Positions 1-8,100 of a stretch of 64,000 nucleotides of DNA are shown piece by piece. Numbering within the stretch: the first letter of the stretch is position 1; each line of letters starts with the position of its first letter. Both the position numbers and the translations under genes were made by a program. This stretch comes from Belliella buryatensis (GTDB taxonomy: Bacteria > Bacteroidota > Bacteroidia > Cytophagales > Cyclobacteriaceae): positions 400,825 through 464,824 of the forward strand of contig NZ_FZOK01000001.1 of assembly GCF_900188245.1 (NCBI RefSeq), read 5' to 3'. Under the pieces are notes generated by a model. It ran no database searches. It was not told where the DNA came from and was given only the letters and a program-made list of their open reading frames with translations.

Positions 1-42
1 AGGTGCCAAAACCTGCCCAATGTGGGAACTATAAATTAGACA
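1..42 (+). ncRNA. SAM-I (S-box) riboswitch, 3' part only
   Basis: The window opens with GGTGCCAAAACCTGCCC, a short loop, then GGGAACTATAA. This fits the conserved 3' half of the SAM-I aptamer: the GGTGCnAAnnCC core, the P4 stem (CCC/GGG here), and the A-rich return strand of P1. The 5' half with P2 and P3 lies outside the window. The element points at metZ, a methionine-synthesis gene, which is a typical target of this riboswitch. About 210 bases separate aptamer and start codon. They hold two short stems (84-91/100-107 and 115-120/137-142), neither followed by a U-run, so I cannot tell transcriptional from translational control. A covariance-model search with upstream sequence would settle it. 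Confidence 0.72.
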
Positions 43-253
43 TTATGCATATTTCCAAGCAGTATCTTTATTCTTTTAAGTTGATTTACACGGATAAAAG
101 TGTAAATGACTATCTACTGTATTCCCATTTTCAAAAACAGTATTTCAACTATATTTCGACCAGATACTCATTGTATATCAACCTTATCCAAGATATATCA
201 AACCCCCAAAATCCTCAATCTCTAATAACTAATAGATTGTTAACTAATTCATT

Positions 254-1423
254 ATGTCCCATTTCGAAACTGATGCCATACGTCTCAACGCATCTAAATC
301 TAACCAAAGAGAGCACTCTGCGCCGCTATACCTAACTTCAAGTTTCACCTTCGACTCAGCAGAGGAGGCCAGGGCCATGTTTGCTGAAGAAATCCCTGGT
401 AACATTTACTCTCGCTATGCCAACCCAAACTCTACTGAACTGATAGAAAAAGTATGTGCAGCTGAAGATACTGAAGACGGCATAGCTACAGCTTCTGGAA
501 TGGCAGCGATGTTTGGAAGCATGGCTGCACTTTTACAGCAAGGCGATCACATTTTGGCATCTCGATCCTTATTTGGTTCTACACATCAATTATTGACACG
601 CGTTTTTCCAAAATGGGGCATCAGATCCACGTACGGTGATATCTCAGATTACAAAAATTGGGATAAGTTGATACAACCCAACACTAAAATGCTTTTCATC
701 GAAACTCCTTCAAACCCAGGTTTGGAAATCATTGATTTGGAATGGGCAGGACAGTTTGCAGCAGCACATAATTTGATTCTTGTAGTGGACAATTGCTTCG
801 CAACACCATACCTTCAGCAACCAGCCAAATGGGGAGCGCACATTGTGACTCACTCAGCGACCAAATTCATTGATGGACAGGGAAGAGTACTGGGTGGTTT
901 GATTTTGGGCAAAAAAGAATTGATACAAGAAGTACAATTCTTTAGCAGACATACAGGCCCATCTATCTCCCCTTTCAACGCATGGATTCTTGCAAAAAGT
1001 ATGGAAACACTTGCCGTAAGAATGGACAGGCACTGTGCCAATGCCTTGGCAGTAGCTGAGTATTTCCAAGAAAACACTGACTTGGATTTTGTCAAGTATC
1101 CATTCTTGAAATCTCATCCCCAGCATGACCTCGCCAAGAAACAGATGAAGCTCGGGGGTGGCATCATCACACTTACACTCAAAGGAGGTATAGCCAGAGC
1201 TCAGAGATTCATTGACCAATTGCAGATGATCTCAGTGACTGCCAATCTTGGAGATAGCCGAAGCATCATCACGCACCCAGCATCGACTACCCATAGCAAA
1301 CTCTCTGAAGAGGAGCGTGCAAAAGTAGGGATCAGCGATGGACTGATAAGACTTTCTGTAGGCCTGGAACACCAAGAAGACATCATTAAAGATGTAGAGC
1401 GTGCATTGGAAAAGTCTAGATGA
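254..1423 (+). CDS. metZ: O-succinylhomoserine sulfhydrylase
   Basis: PLP-dependent enzyme of the Cys/Met metabolism family, 389 residues, the usual length. It most likely makes homocysteine directly from O-succinyl- or O-acetylhomoserine and sulfide in the cytoplasm. The PLP-binding lysine is Lys204 in SATKFIDGQGRVLGG, with the cofactor-contacting Asp179 in VVDN. The YSRYANPN segment near residue 52 and the SGMAAMFG segment near 81 are typical. The FIDGQGR(V/C)LGG form is characteristic of the MetZ subgroup rather than cystathionine gamma-synthase or beta-lyase. The ATG at 254 is well placed and homologues start similarly. The SAM riboswitch fragment upstream indicates repression when S-adenosylmethionine is abundant. 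The choice of succinyl versus acetyl substrate cannot be read from sequence alone. Confidence 0.93.
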   Translation: MSHFETDAIRLNASKSNQREHSAPLYLTSSFTFDSAEEARAMFAEEIPGNIYSRYANPNSTELIEKVCAAEDTEDGIATASGMAAMFGSMAALLQQGDHILASRSLFGSTHQLLTRVFPKWGIRSTYGDISDYKNWDKLIQPNTKMLFIETPSNPGLEIIDLEWAGQFAAAHNLILVVDNCFATPYLQQPAKWGAHIVTHSATKFIDGQGRVLGGLILGKKELIQEVQFFSRHTGPSISPFNAWILAKSMETLAVRMDRHCANALAVAEYFQENTDLDFVKYPFLKSHPQHDLAKKQMKLGGGIITLTLKGGIARAQRFIDQLQMISVTANLGDSRSIITHPASTTHSKLSEEERAKVGISDGLIRLSVGLEHQEDIIKDVERALEKSR

Positions 1424-1437
1424 TCTGTAATAAGAAA

Positions 1438-1470
1438 AGACCTGACAGGTTTTGAAAACCTGTCAGGTCT
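1438..1470. repeat. Perfect 33-bp palindrome, dispersed-repeat type
   Basis: AGACCTGACAGGTTTT, one central G, then its exact reverse complement: two 16-base arms with a 1-base spacer. It sits just after metZ and before a separate terminator hairpin, so it is not needed for termination. From memory, palindromes with a GACCTGACAGGT core recur between genes in several Bacteroidota genomes; that comparison was not run. Confidence 0.8.
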
Positions 1471-1479
1471 ACTTAACAA

Positions 1480-1520
1480 AAAGGGAAGAGCATCAGATGA
1501 TCTTCCCTTTTATCTTATTT
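1480..1520. terminator. Bidirectional terminator between metZ and DUF2911 gene
   Basis: Ten-base perfect stem AAAGGGAAGA (1480-1489) and TCTTCCCTTT (1501-1510) with an 11-base loop and T-rich flank. It lies between two convergent genes and can serve both. Confidence 0.8.
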
Positions 1521-1571
1521 ATTGAAGCTTACTGTCAACTAACCTCTCAATCAACCAGTAACTACTTTCCT

Positions 1572-2147
1572 TTATCCAATTACAATTGGCAATACCAATT
1601 TCTCCCACTTCACCACGATACCTGGTGATTCTATGGAGATAGATAATTGCTCTTGGCTTTCTTCTACAAAAGTTGGAGTTGATTCTACTCTCAAGACATC
1701 ATTCTCTTCTTTGTATTGGAAATGTCCATGTTCCAAGTCCCATTCAGAATTGAAAATCACAGTCCATTTTCCTGATGCTCTAGGAATGGTAAATAAAGAG
1801 TATTTACCAGCAGGCAGTACTGATCCTTCTACTGTGATATCTGTGGCAAACTCTACCCAAGTAGCTTCATTGGCACCGGTTCTCCATACTTCATTGTAAG
1901 GAACCAAGTCTCCCCAAATCACTCTGCCTTTGACTGAAGGGGCTCCATACTGCAGGTCAAGGGTTACATTGTCTCCCACTGTACCTTGCACAGTTCTCAA
2001 TGGACTCGCTCTCTCTTGTACTGGAGCTAGTTCTTCCATCATTTCAGAAGATACTTCCTCCTCTGTATTTTTCTCAGCGCCACAACCGTAGAAAGTCATC
2101 GTTCCAGCCATCAAAATGGCCATCATCCAAGCGTTTGATTTTTTCAT
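1572..2147 (-). CDS. DUF2911 domain lipoprotein
   Basis: 191 residues. The N-terminus (MKKSNAWMMAILMAGTM then FYGCG) is a lipoprotein signal with the modified cysteine near residue 22. A short acidic linker follows, then a DUF2911 domain from about residue 50 to the end, recognised by stretches such as LQYGAPSVKGR, VWRTGANEATW and LPAGKYSLFTIP. DUF2911 proteins are common exported Bacteroidota proteins of unknown function; the fold is probably all-beta and no catalytic motif is evident. The gene is 61 bases downstream of the amidohydrolase gene on the same strand and could be co-transcribed with it. The ATG at 2147 is fixed by the signal peptide. Confidence 0.85.
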   Translation of the reverse strand: MKKSNAWMMAILMAGTMTFYGCGAEKNTEEEVSSEMMEELAPVQERASPLRTVQGTVGDNVTLDLQYGAPSVKGRVIWGDLVPYNEVWRTGANEATWVEFATDITVEGSVLPAGKYSLFTIPRASGKWTVIFNSEWDLEHGHFQYKEENDVLRVESTPTFVEESQEQLSISIESPGIVVKWEKLVLPIVIG

Positions 2148-2208
2148 GTGTTTATGTTTTTACGAATTCGAATTTAAAGAATTTTTCTTGAAGTCAATGC
2201 TAGCCTTA

Positions 2209-3870
2209 TCATTTCCCCTGAACAACCACACGCTCAACTTGAATATCTTTAATTTTTTGTGGCGCTACTTTCAGTGGATTGTCGGAAAGAATCACAAAGT
2301 CAGCAAATTTCCCTACCTCTAGAGAGCCTGTCATTTCCTCCATAAAAGCTGATCGTGCACCATCTATAGTCATAGCTTTCAGTGCCTCTTCTACTGTTAA
2401 GGCTTGACTCGCGTACCAACCTGTGGGAGGATCCTTTTCAAGACTCATTCTTGTCACTCCAAAATACAAGGTTTGCATGGGTTCCCATGGTTCACCAGGC
2501 ATGTCTGAATTGAGAATAAAAGGCACTTGATTATCCAGCATATTCCTCCATGCATAGGCATGCTTTATTCTATTTGGCCCCAATCTGTCCTCGGCCCAAT
2601 TGCGATCACCTACAGCATGGCTACTCTGCATACTCACCCAAGCACCAAGAGATGCTGCTCTATGGTAAAAGTTTTCGTAGACTACTTGAGCATGTTCTAG
2701 CCTCCATCTATGGTCAAAAGGCTGCTTTAGAATAGCCTCTTCATAGACATCCAAAATCCTATCATTTCCCAAATCTCCAATGGCATGAATGGCCAATTGA
2801 AAACCCTTGTCCGCTGCGCTTGTGGCAAGCTCTTTGATTTTTTTAATGCTGATTCTTTCTGTCATTCTCGCTGCTTTGGGATTGTCAGAGTAAGGTCCAA
2901 AAAGCAATGCTGTCCGAGACCCCAAAGATCCATCATAGAAGACTTTGATACCTTTGACTAGGAACTTCCCATTTAGATCCATCATAGGTCCTTTTTCAAA
3001 CCATGTCTCCATCATTTCGTCATCATTCCCATTGAGCATGCCATAGACGCGAATAGGTAACAAATCAGCCTCGTCCAATTCTTGATAGGCTTGAAGTGAA
3101 ATCTTAGTCATCCCAGCTTCGTGGACCGAGGTGATTCCTTTAGACTTTAAAGTTTCTAATCCTGAAAGAATGGCTCTTTTGGCATCTTCTACAGTTTCTT
3201 CTGGAACATGTTTATTGACCAATTGCTGAGCTGAAATTTCTAAAACTCCGGTTGGTTCTCCATTTTCTCTCCGAATGATCGTCCCAACTTCTGGATCAGA
3301 TGTGTCTTTATCGATTCCTGCTATTTCAAGTGCTTTTCCATTGTAGAATCCAGCAAAACCATGTAAAGCTTGTAGTTTGATAGGATTATCTGGAAAAGCA
3401 GCATCTAGCAATTCTCTATCAGGATAGCCTCTGCTGGCCCATTCTCCTTCATCCCAACCAAATCCTAAAAGCCATTCTCCATCTTTTGGATTAGGGAAAA
3501 ATGCTTTCAGTCGTTCTACCATTTCCTCTACAGTATTCGTCCCTTCCAGATTAGCTTTTAGCGTTTGCTGACCAAACTCGTGTGCATGTACATGTGAGTC
3601 TACTATACCAGGGATGATTGTTTTACCTTCAAGGTCCACTTGCTGGGCTTTTGGGAAATTAGACTTCAACAAATCATAAGTACCTATCCCTACAATCATT
3701 CCAGATTGTATAGCCATAGCGTCAGTCACTTGTTCTTCTGCTGACATGGTGATAATTTCTCCATTGAAATACAGCGTGACCAATTCTTCCTTCTGACAAG
3801 AAATCAAAAGACAGCTTACCGTTACTACAAAAAGGATTTTTATTTTCAATTTTATAATGCTTAATTTCAT
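2209..3870 (-). CDS. Amidohydrolase family 3 lipoprotein (YtcJ/AepA-like)
   Basis: 553 residues, a member of the metal-dependent amidohydrolase superfamily (amidohydrolase 3 group). Residues 1-25 are a lipoprotein signal ending at LISC with Cys25. Metal ligands are visible: His93 and His95 in DSHVHAHE, the KVFYDGSLGSR segment, AIHAIGD, RLEHAQ, and Asp in LNSDMPGEP. The enzyme should hydrolyse an amide or ester bond outside the cytoplasm, anchored to a membrane; the substrate is not predictable, and relatives include N-substituted formamide deformylase and AepA-type proteins. The gene is divergent from an exported M24 peptidase with only 35 bases between start codons, which hints at a shared regulatory region, perhaps for degradation of peptide-like material. 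Confidence 0.87.
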   Translation of the reverse strand: MKLSIIKLKIKILFVVTVSCLLISCQKEELVTLYFNGEIITMSAEEQVTDAMAIQSGMIVGIGTYDLLKSNFPKAQQVDLEGKTIIPGIVDSHVHAHEFGQQTLKANLEGTNTVEEMVERLKAFFPNPKDGEWLLGFGWDEGEWASRGYPDRELLDAAFPDNPIKLQALHGFAGFYNGKALEIAGIDKDTSDPEVGTIIRRENGEPTGVLEISAQQLVNKHVPEETVEDAKRAILSGLETLKSKGITSVHEAGMTKISLQAYQELDEADLLPIRVYGMLNGNDDEMMETWFEKGPMMDLNGKFLVKGIKVFYDGSLGSRTALLFGPYSDNPKAARMTERISIKKIKELATSAADKGFQLAIHAIGDLGNDRILDVYEEAILKQPFDHRWRLEHAQVVYENFYHRAASLGAWVSMQSSHAVGDRNWAEDRLGPNRIKHAYAWRNMLDNQVPFILNSDMPGEPWEPMQTLYFGVTRMSLEKDPPTGWYASQALTVEEALKAMTIDGARSAFMEEMTGSLEVGKFADFVILSDNPLKVAPQKIKDIQVERVVVQGK

Positions 3871-3905
3871 TTGAATTTGAATTAAAGACTAACCCCCTAA
3901 GATAA

Positions 3906-5249
3906 ATGAAACAGTTGTTCCCTGTATTGAAATCCATGTTTTTTGCATTGATTATTATTTCAATGGCTGCTGCCTGCCAGCCTTCCATGCAAGAAACTGA
4001 AGTATTCGAAAATCCTTTTACAGGACCTAGTCCTTGGCCAGAAATCAGAAAAGAAAGGTTACAGAAACTCCTTCCACAAGCCATGGAAGCTGCTGATGTA
4101 GATGCTTGGGCTGTGATCTGTCGGGAAAACAACAATGACCCCATTGCGCATCATGTAGGTGGAGAAAATGCTGGAGGAACAGCCGTCTTTCTTTTTCACA
4201 AATCCGCAAATGGAATCAAATCCACTGTTTTTTCTCCCATAGGTGAAGCTACTGCTTTGGCAGATCTAAAGATCCATGATGAAGTTATACCTGTGGAACG
4301 TGGTGCTTCAGCCATCAGTCAAGCAGCTGACTTTATTAGATCACAAAACTTCAAAAATATAGCGATCAACAGTTCCTCGGAGAACGAACTCGCTGATGGC
4401 TTGAGCTATACACAAAGAATAGCTTTTGAAAAAGCTTTAGGAAGTGAGGCTTCAAAGTTAATTTCTTCAAATGAATTGGTTTATGAATTCTTAGCAATCA
4501 AACTTCCTGCTGAGGTTGCAATCATGACTCAAGCTGCTCAATTCACCTCTGACTGGCAGTATGAAGCTTATGCAGAGATTATCCCAGGGAAAAGCACCGA
4601 TGCTGATATTGCGAAGTTTCTTAAAAAGAAAATGGAAGAATATGGCGTTACCGATGCTTGGTCGCCTGATCAAAACCCAAATGTAAATTCAGGTCCAGAT
4701 CGTGGCCATTCTCATTCCACTGAGAAAGTAATTATGCCAGGTGATGTGATTCAAATTGATTTTGGTATCCGCGTTTTTGACATGTGGGTATCCGATATCC
4801 AAAGATTCGCATATGTCCTAAGAGAAGGAGAAACTCAGGCGCCTGACTCTGTTCAGTTCTATTTTGACTCGTCTATTGGGGGAAATCGAATTGCTTTGGA
4901 AGCCATGAAGCCAGGCGTTTTGGGTTACCAAGTGGACAAAGCTCAACGTGATTGGATGACAGAGCGTGGTTCTGAATATGTCATGTGGAGCACCGGACAT
5001 CCTGTGGGATATGTAGCCCATGACATTGGACCAAATTTAGGTGGCGGCATGTTAGAAAATCCAGCTAGCAGACCTGCTGCTGTGAAACCACTGAAAGAAG
5101 GTATGCTGTTCGCTTTTGACGGGTTCCATGCTTGGAATCTACCCGAAGGTGGTACCAAAACTATGTCAGTAGAAGAAACAGCTGTAGTTACTGCAGATGG
5201 TGCTAGGTATCTGATAGAGCCTCAGAAAGAGCTGATTTTAATAAAATAA
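3906..5249 (+). CDS. M24-family metallopeptidase lipoprotein (Xaa-Pro peptidase-like)
   Basis: 447 residues. A lipoprotein signal ends at AAAC with Cys24. The C-terminal half is a pita-bread-fold M24 domain: Asp285 and Asp297 in QIDFGIRVFDMWVSD, His365 in STGHPVG followed by HDIG, and a final Glu near 423 in SVEETAVV. At the position where M24 enzymes normally carry the first metal-binding Glu (usual context GM-hydrophobic-EPG), this protein has Asp405 (LFAFDGF). Asp might still bind metal, but activity cannot be assumed. The family cleaves N-terminal residues preceding proline or acts as dipeptidase. Its stop codon lies one base from the stop of the convergent gene at 5251, leaving no space for a terminator. 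Confidence 0.85.
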   Translation: MKQLFPVLKSMFFALIIISMAAACQPSMQETEVFENPFTGPSPWPEIRKERLQKLLPQAMEAADVDAWAVICRENNNDPIAHHVGGENAGGTAVFLFHKSANGIKSTVFSPIGEATALADLKIHDEVIPVERGASAISQAADFIRSQNFKNIAINSSSENELADGLSYTQRIAFEKALGSEASKLISSNELVYEFLAIKLPAEVAIMTQAAQFTSDWQYEAYAEIIPGKSTDADIAKFLKKKMEEYGVTDAWSPDQNPNVNSGPDRGHSHSTEKVIMPGDVIQIDFGIRVFDMWVSDIQRFAYVLREGETQAPDSVQFYFDSSIGGNRIALEAMKPGVLGYQVDKAQRDWMTERGSEYVMWSTGHPVGYVAHDIGPNLGGGMLENPASRPAAVKPLKEGMLFAFDGFHAWNLPEGGTKTMSVEETAVVTADGARYLIEPQKELILIK

Positions 5250-5250
5250 T

Positions 5251-6015
5251 TTAGAACTTCTCTTCCACACCTAAGCCAAATAAAGCAAAATCATATTTAA
5301 CAGGATCGGCTGGATCAAAGTCGCGGAGCTTCTCAGTAAGTTCTATGGATGTGATCCAGTCGGTTTGTTTTCGGGTGATCAGCCCAAGCTTCCTCCCTAC
5401 CCGATCTACATGCAAGTCACAAGGACAAATCAATTGACTGGGTTGTATTGTTTTCCAAATTCCAAAATCCACTCCCTTGTCATCCTGCCTGACCATCCAT
5501 CTGAGAAACATATTGATACGCTTGCAGGCAGCTTTTCTTTTAGGTGTAGCTATGTGTTTTCTGGTTCTTTGTGGGGCGTCAGGAAGTTGAAAGAAAAAAT
5601 CATGGAAATTGGTGAGTAATTTACCCATTACATTTACATCTTCAGAAAACCCTTGTAAAAAGGCAAACTCTAAGCTTTCGTAGTTCCTGTAATACCAAGT
5701 GAAAAATTCAATGAAATAAAGTGTATCGATGTCATTGAATGTCCGATGCTTGAAATTAAGAAAAGGCTTAAGGTCATTTTCTGTATGGTTTAGCATAAAT
5801 TCATGGGGCGCATTGTCCATCATGGCAAAAAGCTCCAAGCATTTATTAATGATAGTCTTGCGCTGTCCCCATGCTAATATAGAAGCAATAAAGGCTGAAA
5901 TCTCAATATCCTGCTTTTTGGAAAACTTATGAGGAATAGAGATAGGATCCAAAGTAATGAAATCAGGCTGATTGTATTCCTCAACCTTTGCATCCAAAAA
6001 GTCCTTCAAGTCCAT
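5251..6015 (-). CDS. TIGR02757 family (DUF2400) protein
   Basis: 254 residues from the ATG at 6015. A longer reading from 6027 would begin with TTG inside the upstream gene, so the ATG one base after that gene's stop is preferred. The sequence matches the TIGR02757 family, with SAFIASILAWGQRKTI, YFIEFFTWYYRNY, MFLRWMVRQDDKGVDFG and the C-terminal DPADPVKYDFALFGLGV. The CDLHVDRVGRKLGL stretch resembles the helix-hairpin-helix part of HhH-GPD DNA glycosylases; a DNA-related role has been suggested for the family by such resemblance but is unproven. Neighbour 6017-6571 on the same strand is nearly contiguous, so the two are likely one transcript. Confidence 0.8.
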   Translation of the reverse strand: MDLKDFLDAKVEEYNQPDFITLDPISIPHKFSKKQDIEISAFIASILAWGQRKTIINKCLELFAMMDNAPHEFMLNHTENDLKPFLNFKHRTFNDIDTLYFIEFFTWYYRNYESLEFAFLQGFSEDVNVMGKLLTNFHDFFFQLPDAPQRTRKHIATPKRKAACKRINMFLRWMVRQDDKGVDFGIWKTIQPSQLICPCDLHVDRVGRKLGLITRKQTDWITSIELTEKLRDFDPADPVKYDFALFGLGVEEKF

Positions 6016-6016
6016 A

Positions 6017-6571
6017 TTAGCGTGCAATTGTCACTTCTCCTCCCTGCGTCCCATCAAACCATTTGAAGGAAAGTGATTTTTCTTCAATTTCGGAAATATG
6101 CCAATCGTAACATTTGATATTCGTAAGCGATGTCAAACTGTCTTCATCTGGATCATAAAGGCAAATATCAAAATCAGGCAACAACTTAGAGTCAGTTGCA
6201 TTCCATTTTTCTAATAAAATACCCTCGTCTAGAAACCTGACTTTTCCTCCAAAATAATGATCTTGAAGAATAGAAGGTACCCCATCTTTTCTTCTCAATT
6301 GATAGCAAGATGGACCAAACATGATTTGTTTATGCAATTTTGCTTCAATCAGTTCATTGGAATTGGGAAGCACCTCCCAGTCTGATTTATGGAAAGTTTT
6401 AGTTTCCTGTTTAGGACCTAAGCTTGCTAACAATCTAGAAAGTGCAGAAAAAGTATAAGTCACACCAATGAACAACAGCCCAAAAGTTGCAAGAATAGGG
6501 TAACTGATAACGAAAAGCGCATTCCAAACATATCGGAATGCATGATGCAATATAATTTGTATTTTATTCAT
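6017..6571 (-). CDS. Hypothetical membrane-anchored protein
   Basis: 184 residues, not recognised. One or two hydrophobic segments lie near the N-terminus (about residues 15-47, VWNALFVISYPILATFGLLF and following), then a soluble part rich in charged and aromatic residues, with FDICLYDPDEDSL and FKWFDGTQGGEV near the end. The layout suggests an inner-membrane anchor with a cytoplasmic or periplasmic beta-rich domain. The stop codon is one base from the start of the TIGR02757 gene, implying translational coupling. No catalytic motif is visible. Confidence 0.65.
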   Translation of the reverse strand: MNKIQIILHHAFRYVWNALFVISYPILATFGLLFIGVTYTFSALSRLLASLGPKQETKTFHKSDWEVLPNSNELIEAKLHKQIMFGPSCYQLRRKDGVPSILQDHYFGGKVRFLDEGILLEKWNATDSKLLPDFDICLYDPDEDSLTSLTNIKCYDWHISEIEEKSLSFKWFDGTQGGEVTIAR

Positions 6572-6630
6572 AAGAACAGAGACAAAAGTACTTGCTTATC
6601 CCTAGAATACCAAAATGAAACAAAGGCATA

Positions 6631-6664
6631 AAAAAAGCAGGGTAGCTTCATACCCTGCTTTTTT
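6631..6664. terminator. Terminator downstream of the LysM protein gene
   Basis: Fourteen-base perfect stem AAAAAAGCAGGGTA / TACCCTGCTTTTTT with a 6-base loop. It is 20 bases past the stop of the minus-strand LysM gene, and the T-run works on either strand. Confidence 0.88.
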
Positions 6665-6683
6665 AAACTAAATAAACGATGTA

Positions 6684-7871
6684 TCAATAAGAAACTTCTA
6701 CTGGAAATCTGGAGTTTACAGCTCTCAACTGATCAAAGGCCGCTTTAGACACTTTCACAACTAACCTACTATTGTCACCTGTATTTGGTAGCTTACCCAC
6801 TACTCTAGCGAAAATCGTGATATCATTCTCTTCGTTTCTTACTCGCATGATTGTACCTACTGGGGCATCTCGATGAAGTACAAGATACTTTTTATGATTG
6901 CCTGTTCCATCGATGACTTCAGCCAAACCGGTTTCTTTGATATTCTTATAGGAAGTATCTTCTGTTTTGGTTGTAGTCAAAGTAGCTTCCGACCTTTCAT
7001 TGTTGACTATCACTGGTACAGTAGAGCTGACTACAGGAACTGTAGATGGTCCAGAAGGACCACGACCCACTTTAAGCTTTTGACCTACAGAGAGATTATT
7101 AGAAGACAAACCATTCCAAGTAATCAAGTCTTCTACTTTAGAATCATATCGCTTAGCAACTGCAAAAAGTGTCTCACCTTGCTCTACGGTATGTGTGATC
7201 CACTCACCCGGAAAACTCAACTCGCTATTCGCAACATTAGATTCTGCGGCTCTAGGTCTATTTTCCTCTCTTGTTGGAATTTCTCTTGGTCTTATTTCTT
7301 CTGTTTTTGCCTTTGCTTCTGCTTTCTTTTCTTCTGCTTTGGCTATGGATTCTGATCTTTTTTCCTCAGCTCTTGCTTTATTTTCTTGAGCCACAGTTGG
7401 AATTTCTGATTTAGATTCAGCTACTACTTTTGGTTCTTCCTTCGCTGCCACACCCTTAATTACCAATGCTTGACCTAGGCTTAGGTCATTACCTTTGAGA
7501 TCATTCCAAGACATGACATCACCTACACTGACACCATATTTTTTTGAAATTGCAAAAAGAGTTTCTCCTTGTGCGACATTATGAACCACTGATCCAGTTG
7601 GTAAAGCAGCAGGTTCTATATAGGGAATTCGAATTCTCTGTCCCATTTTCAAGCCATCCTTCAATGCTTCATTGGCTTGTACGATATCATTGACAGATGC
7701 AGCGTACCTTCTTGAAATTCCAAACAAAGTCTCTTGCTGTTCTACTTGGTGAATTATAAATGTTTTGCCACCTACTTTTTCAATTCCTACAGAATCTAGT
7801 CGGATCAATCCTTCTGCATGCAACTGTAGACTAAAGATTATAAATAAGGCGATTAGGGTAATTCTCTTCAT
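6684..7871 (-). CDS. LysM-repeat protein with C-terminal RlpA-like domain
   Basis: 395 residues from the ATG at 7871, chosen because it starts a clear signal peptide (MKRITLIALFIIFSLQLHA). Three LysM peptidoglycan-binding repeats are visible near residues 40-84, 98-141 and 228-270, each with (Q/V)xQQETLF or (Q)GETLFA(I/V). A charged Ala/Glu/Lys linker of about 80 residues lies between repeats two and three. The last ~80 residues (GTMxVRNEEN..., ARVVGKLP, VVKVSKAAFDQL) look like a double-psi beta-barrel of the RlpA/DPBB type. The protein probably binds glycan strands in the periplasm. The canonical RlpA catalytic Asp/His were not identified, so it may be structural rather than a lytic transglycosylase. 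Confidence 0.82.
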   Translation of the reverse strand: MKRITLIALFIIFSLQLHAEGLIRLDSVGIEKVGGKTFIIHQVEQQETLFGISRRYAASVNDIVQANEALKDGLKMGQRIRIPYIEPAALPTGSVVHNVAQGETLFAISKKYGVSVGDVMSWNDLKGNDLSLGQALVIKGVAAKEEPKVVAESKSEIPTVAQENKARAEEKRSESIAKAEEKKAEAKAKTEEIRPREIPTREENRPRAAESNVANSELSFPGEWITHTVEQGETLFAVAKRYDSKVEDLITWNGLSSNNLSVGQKLKVGRGPSGPSTVPVVSSTVPVIVNNERSEATLTTTKTEDTSYKNIKETGLAEVIDGTGNHKKYLVLHRDAPVGTIMRVRNEENDITIFARVVGKLPNTGDNSRLVVKVSKAAFDQLRAVNSRFPVEVSY

Positions 7872-8100
7872 GTTGTTTACTGATAGATTCTCTCGTACAA
7901 ATTTCTTATTAATTTCTTCAATTACAAGTATTGATACGGAGACTTCCATAAATCGTTCCATACTAACGAATAAAGGAATTCAGTTGAGACAAATAGGTGA
8001 TTCGAGAATCAAATTTGGATGTTTATTTTATAGCAGATATTCAAAAAACCTCCAGAGGTCTTAATTTTATTGGTATATTGAAAGTCAAATAGTCAAGTTT

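Noticed and set aside
3..335. 110-codon open frame at the left edge
   Set aside because: It overlaps the riboswitch and the start of metZ in another frame and has no protein-like features.
850..1219. Minus-strand open frames opposite metZ
   Set aside because: They are shadows of a strongly conserved enzyme gene, with biased composition.
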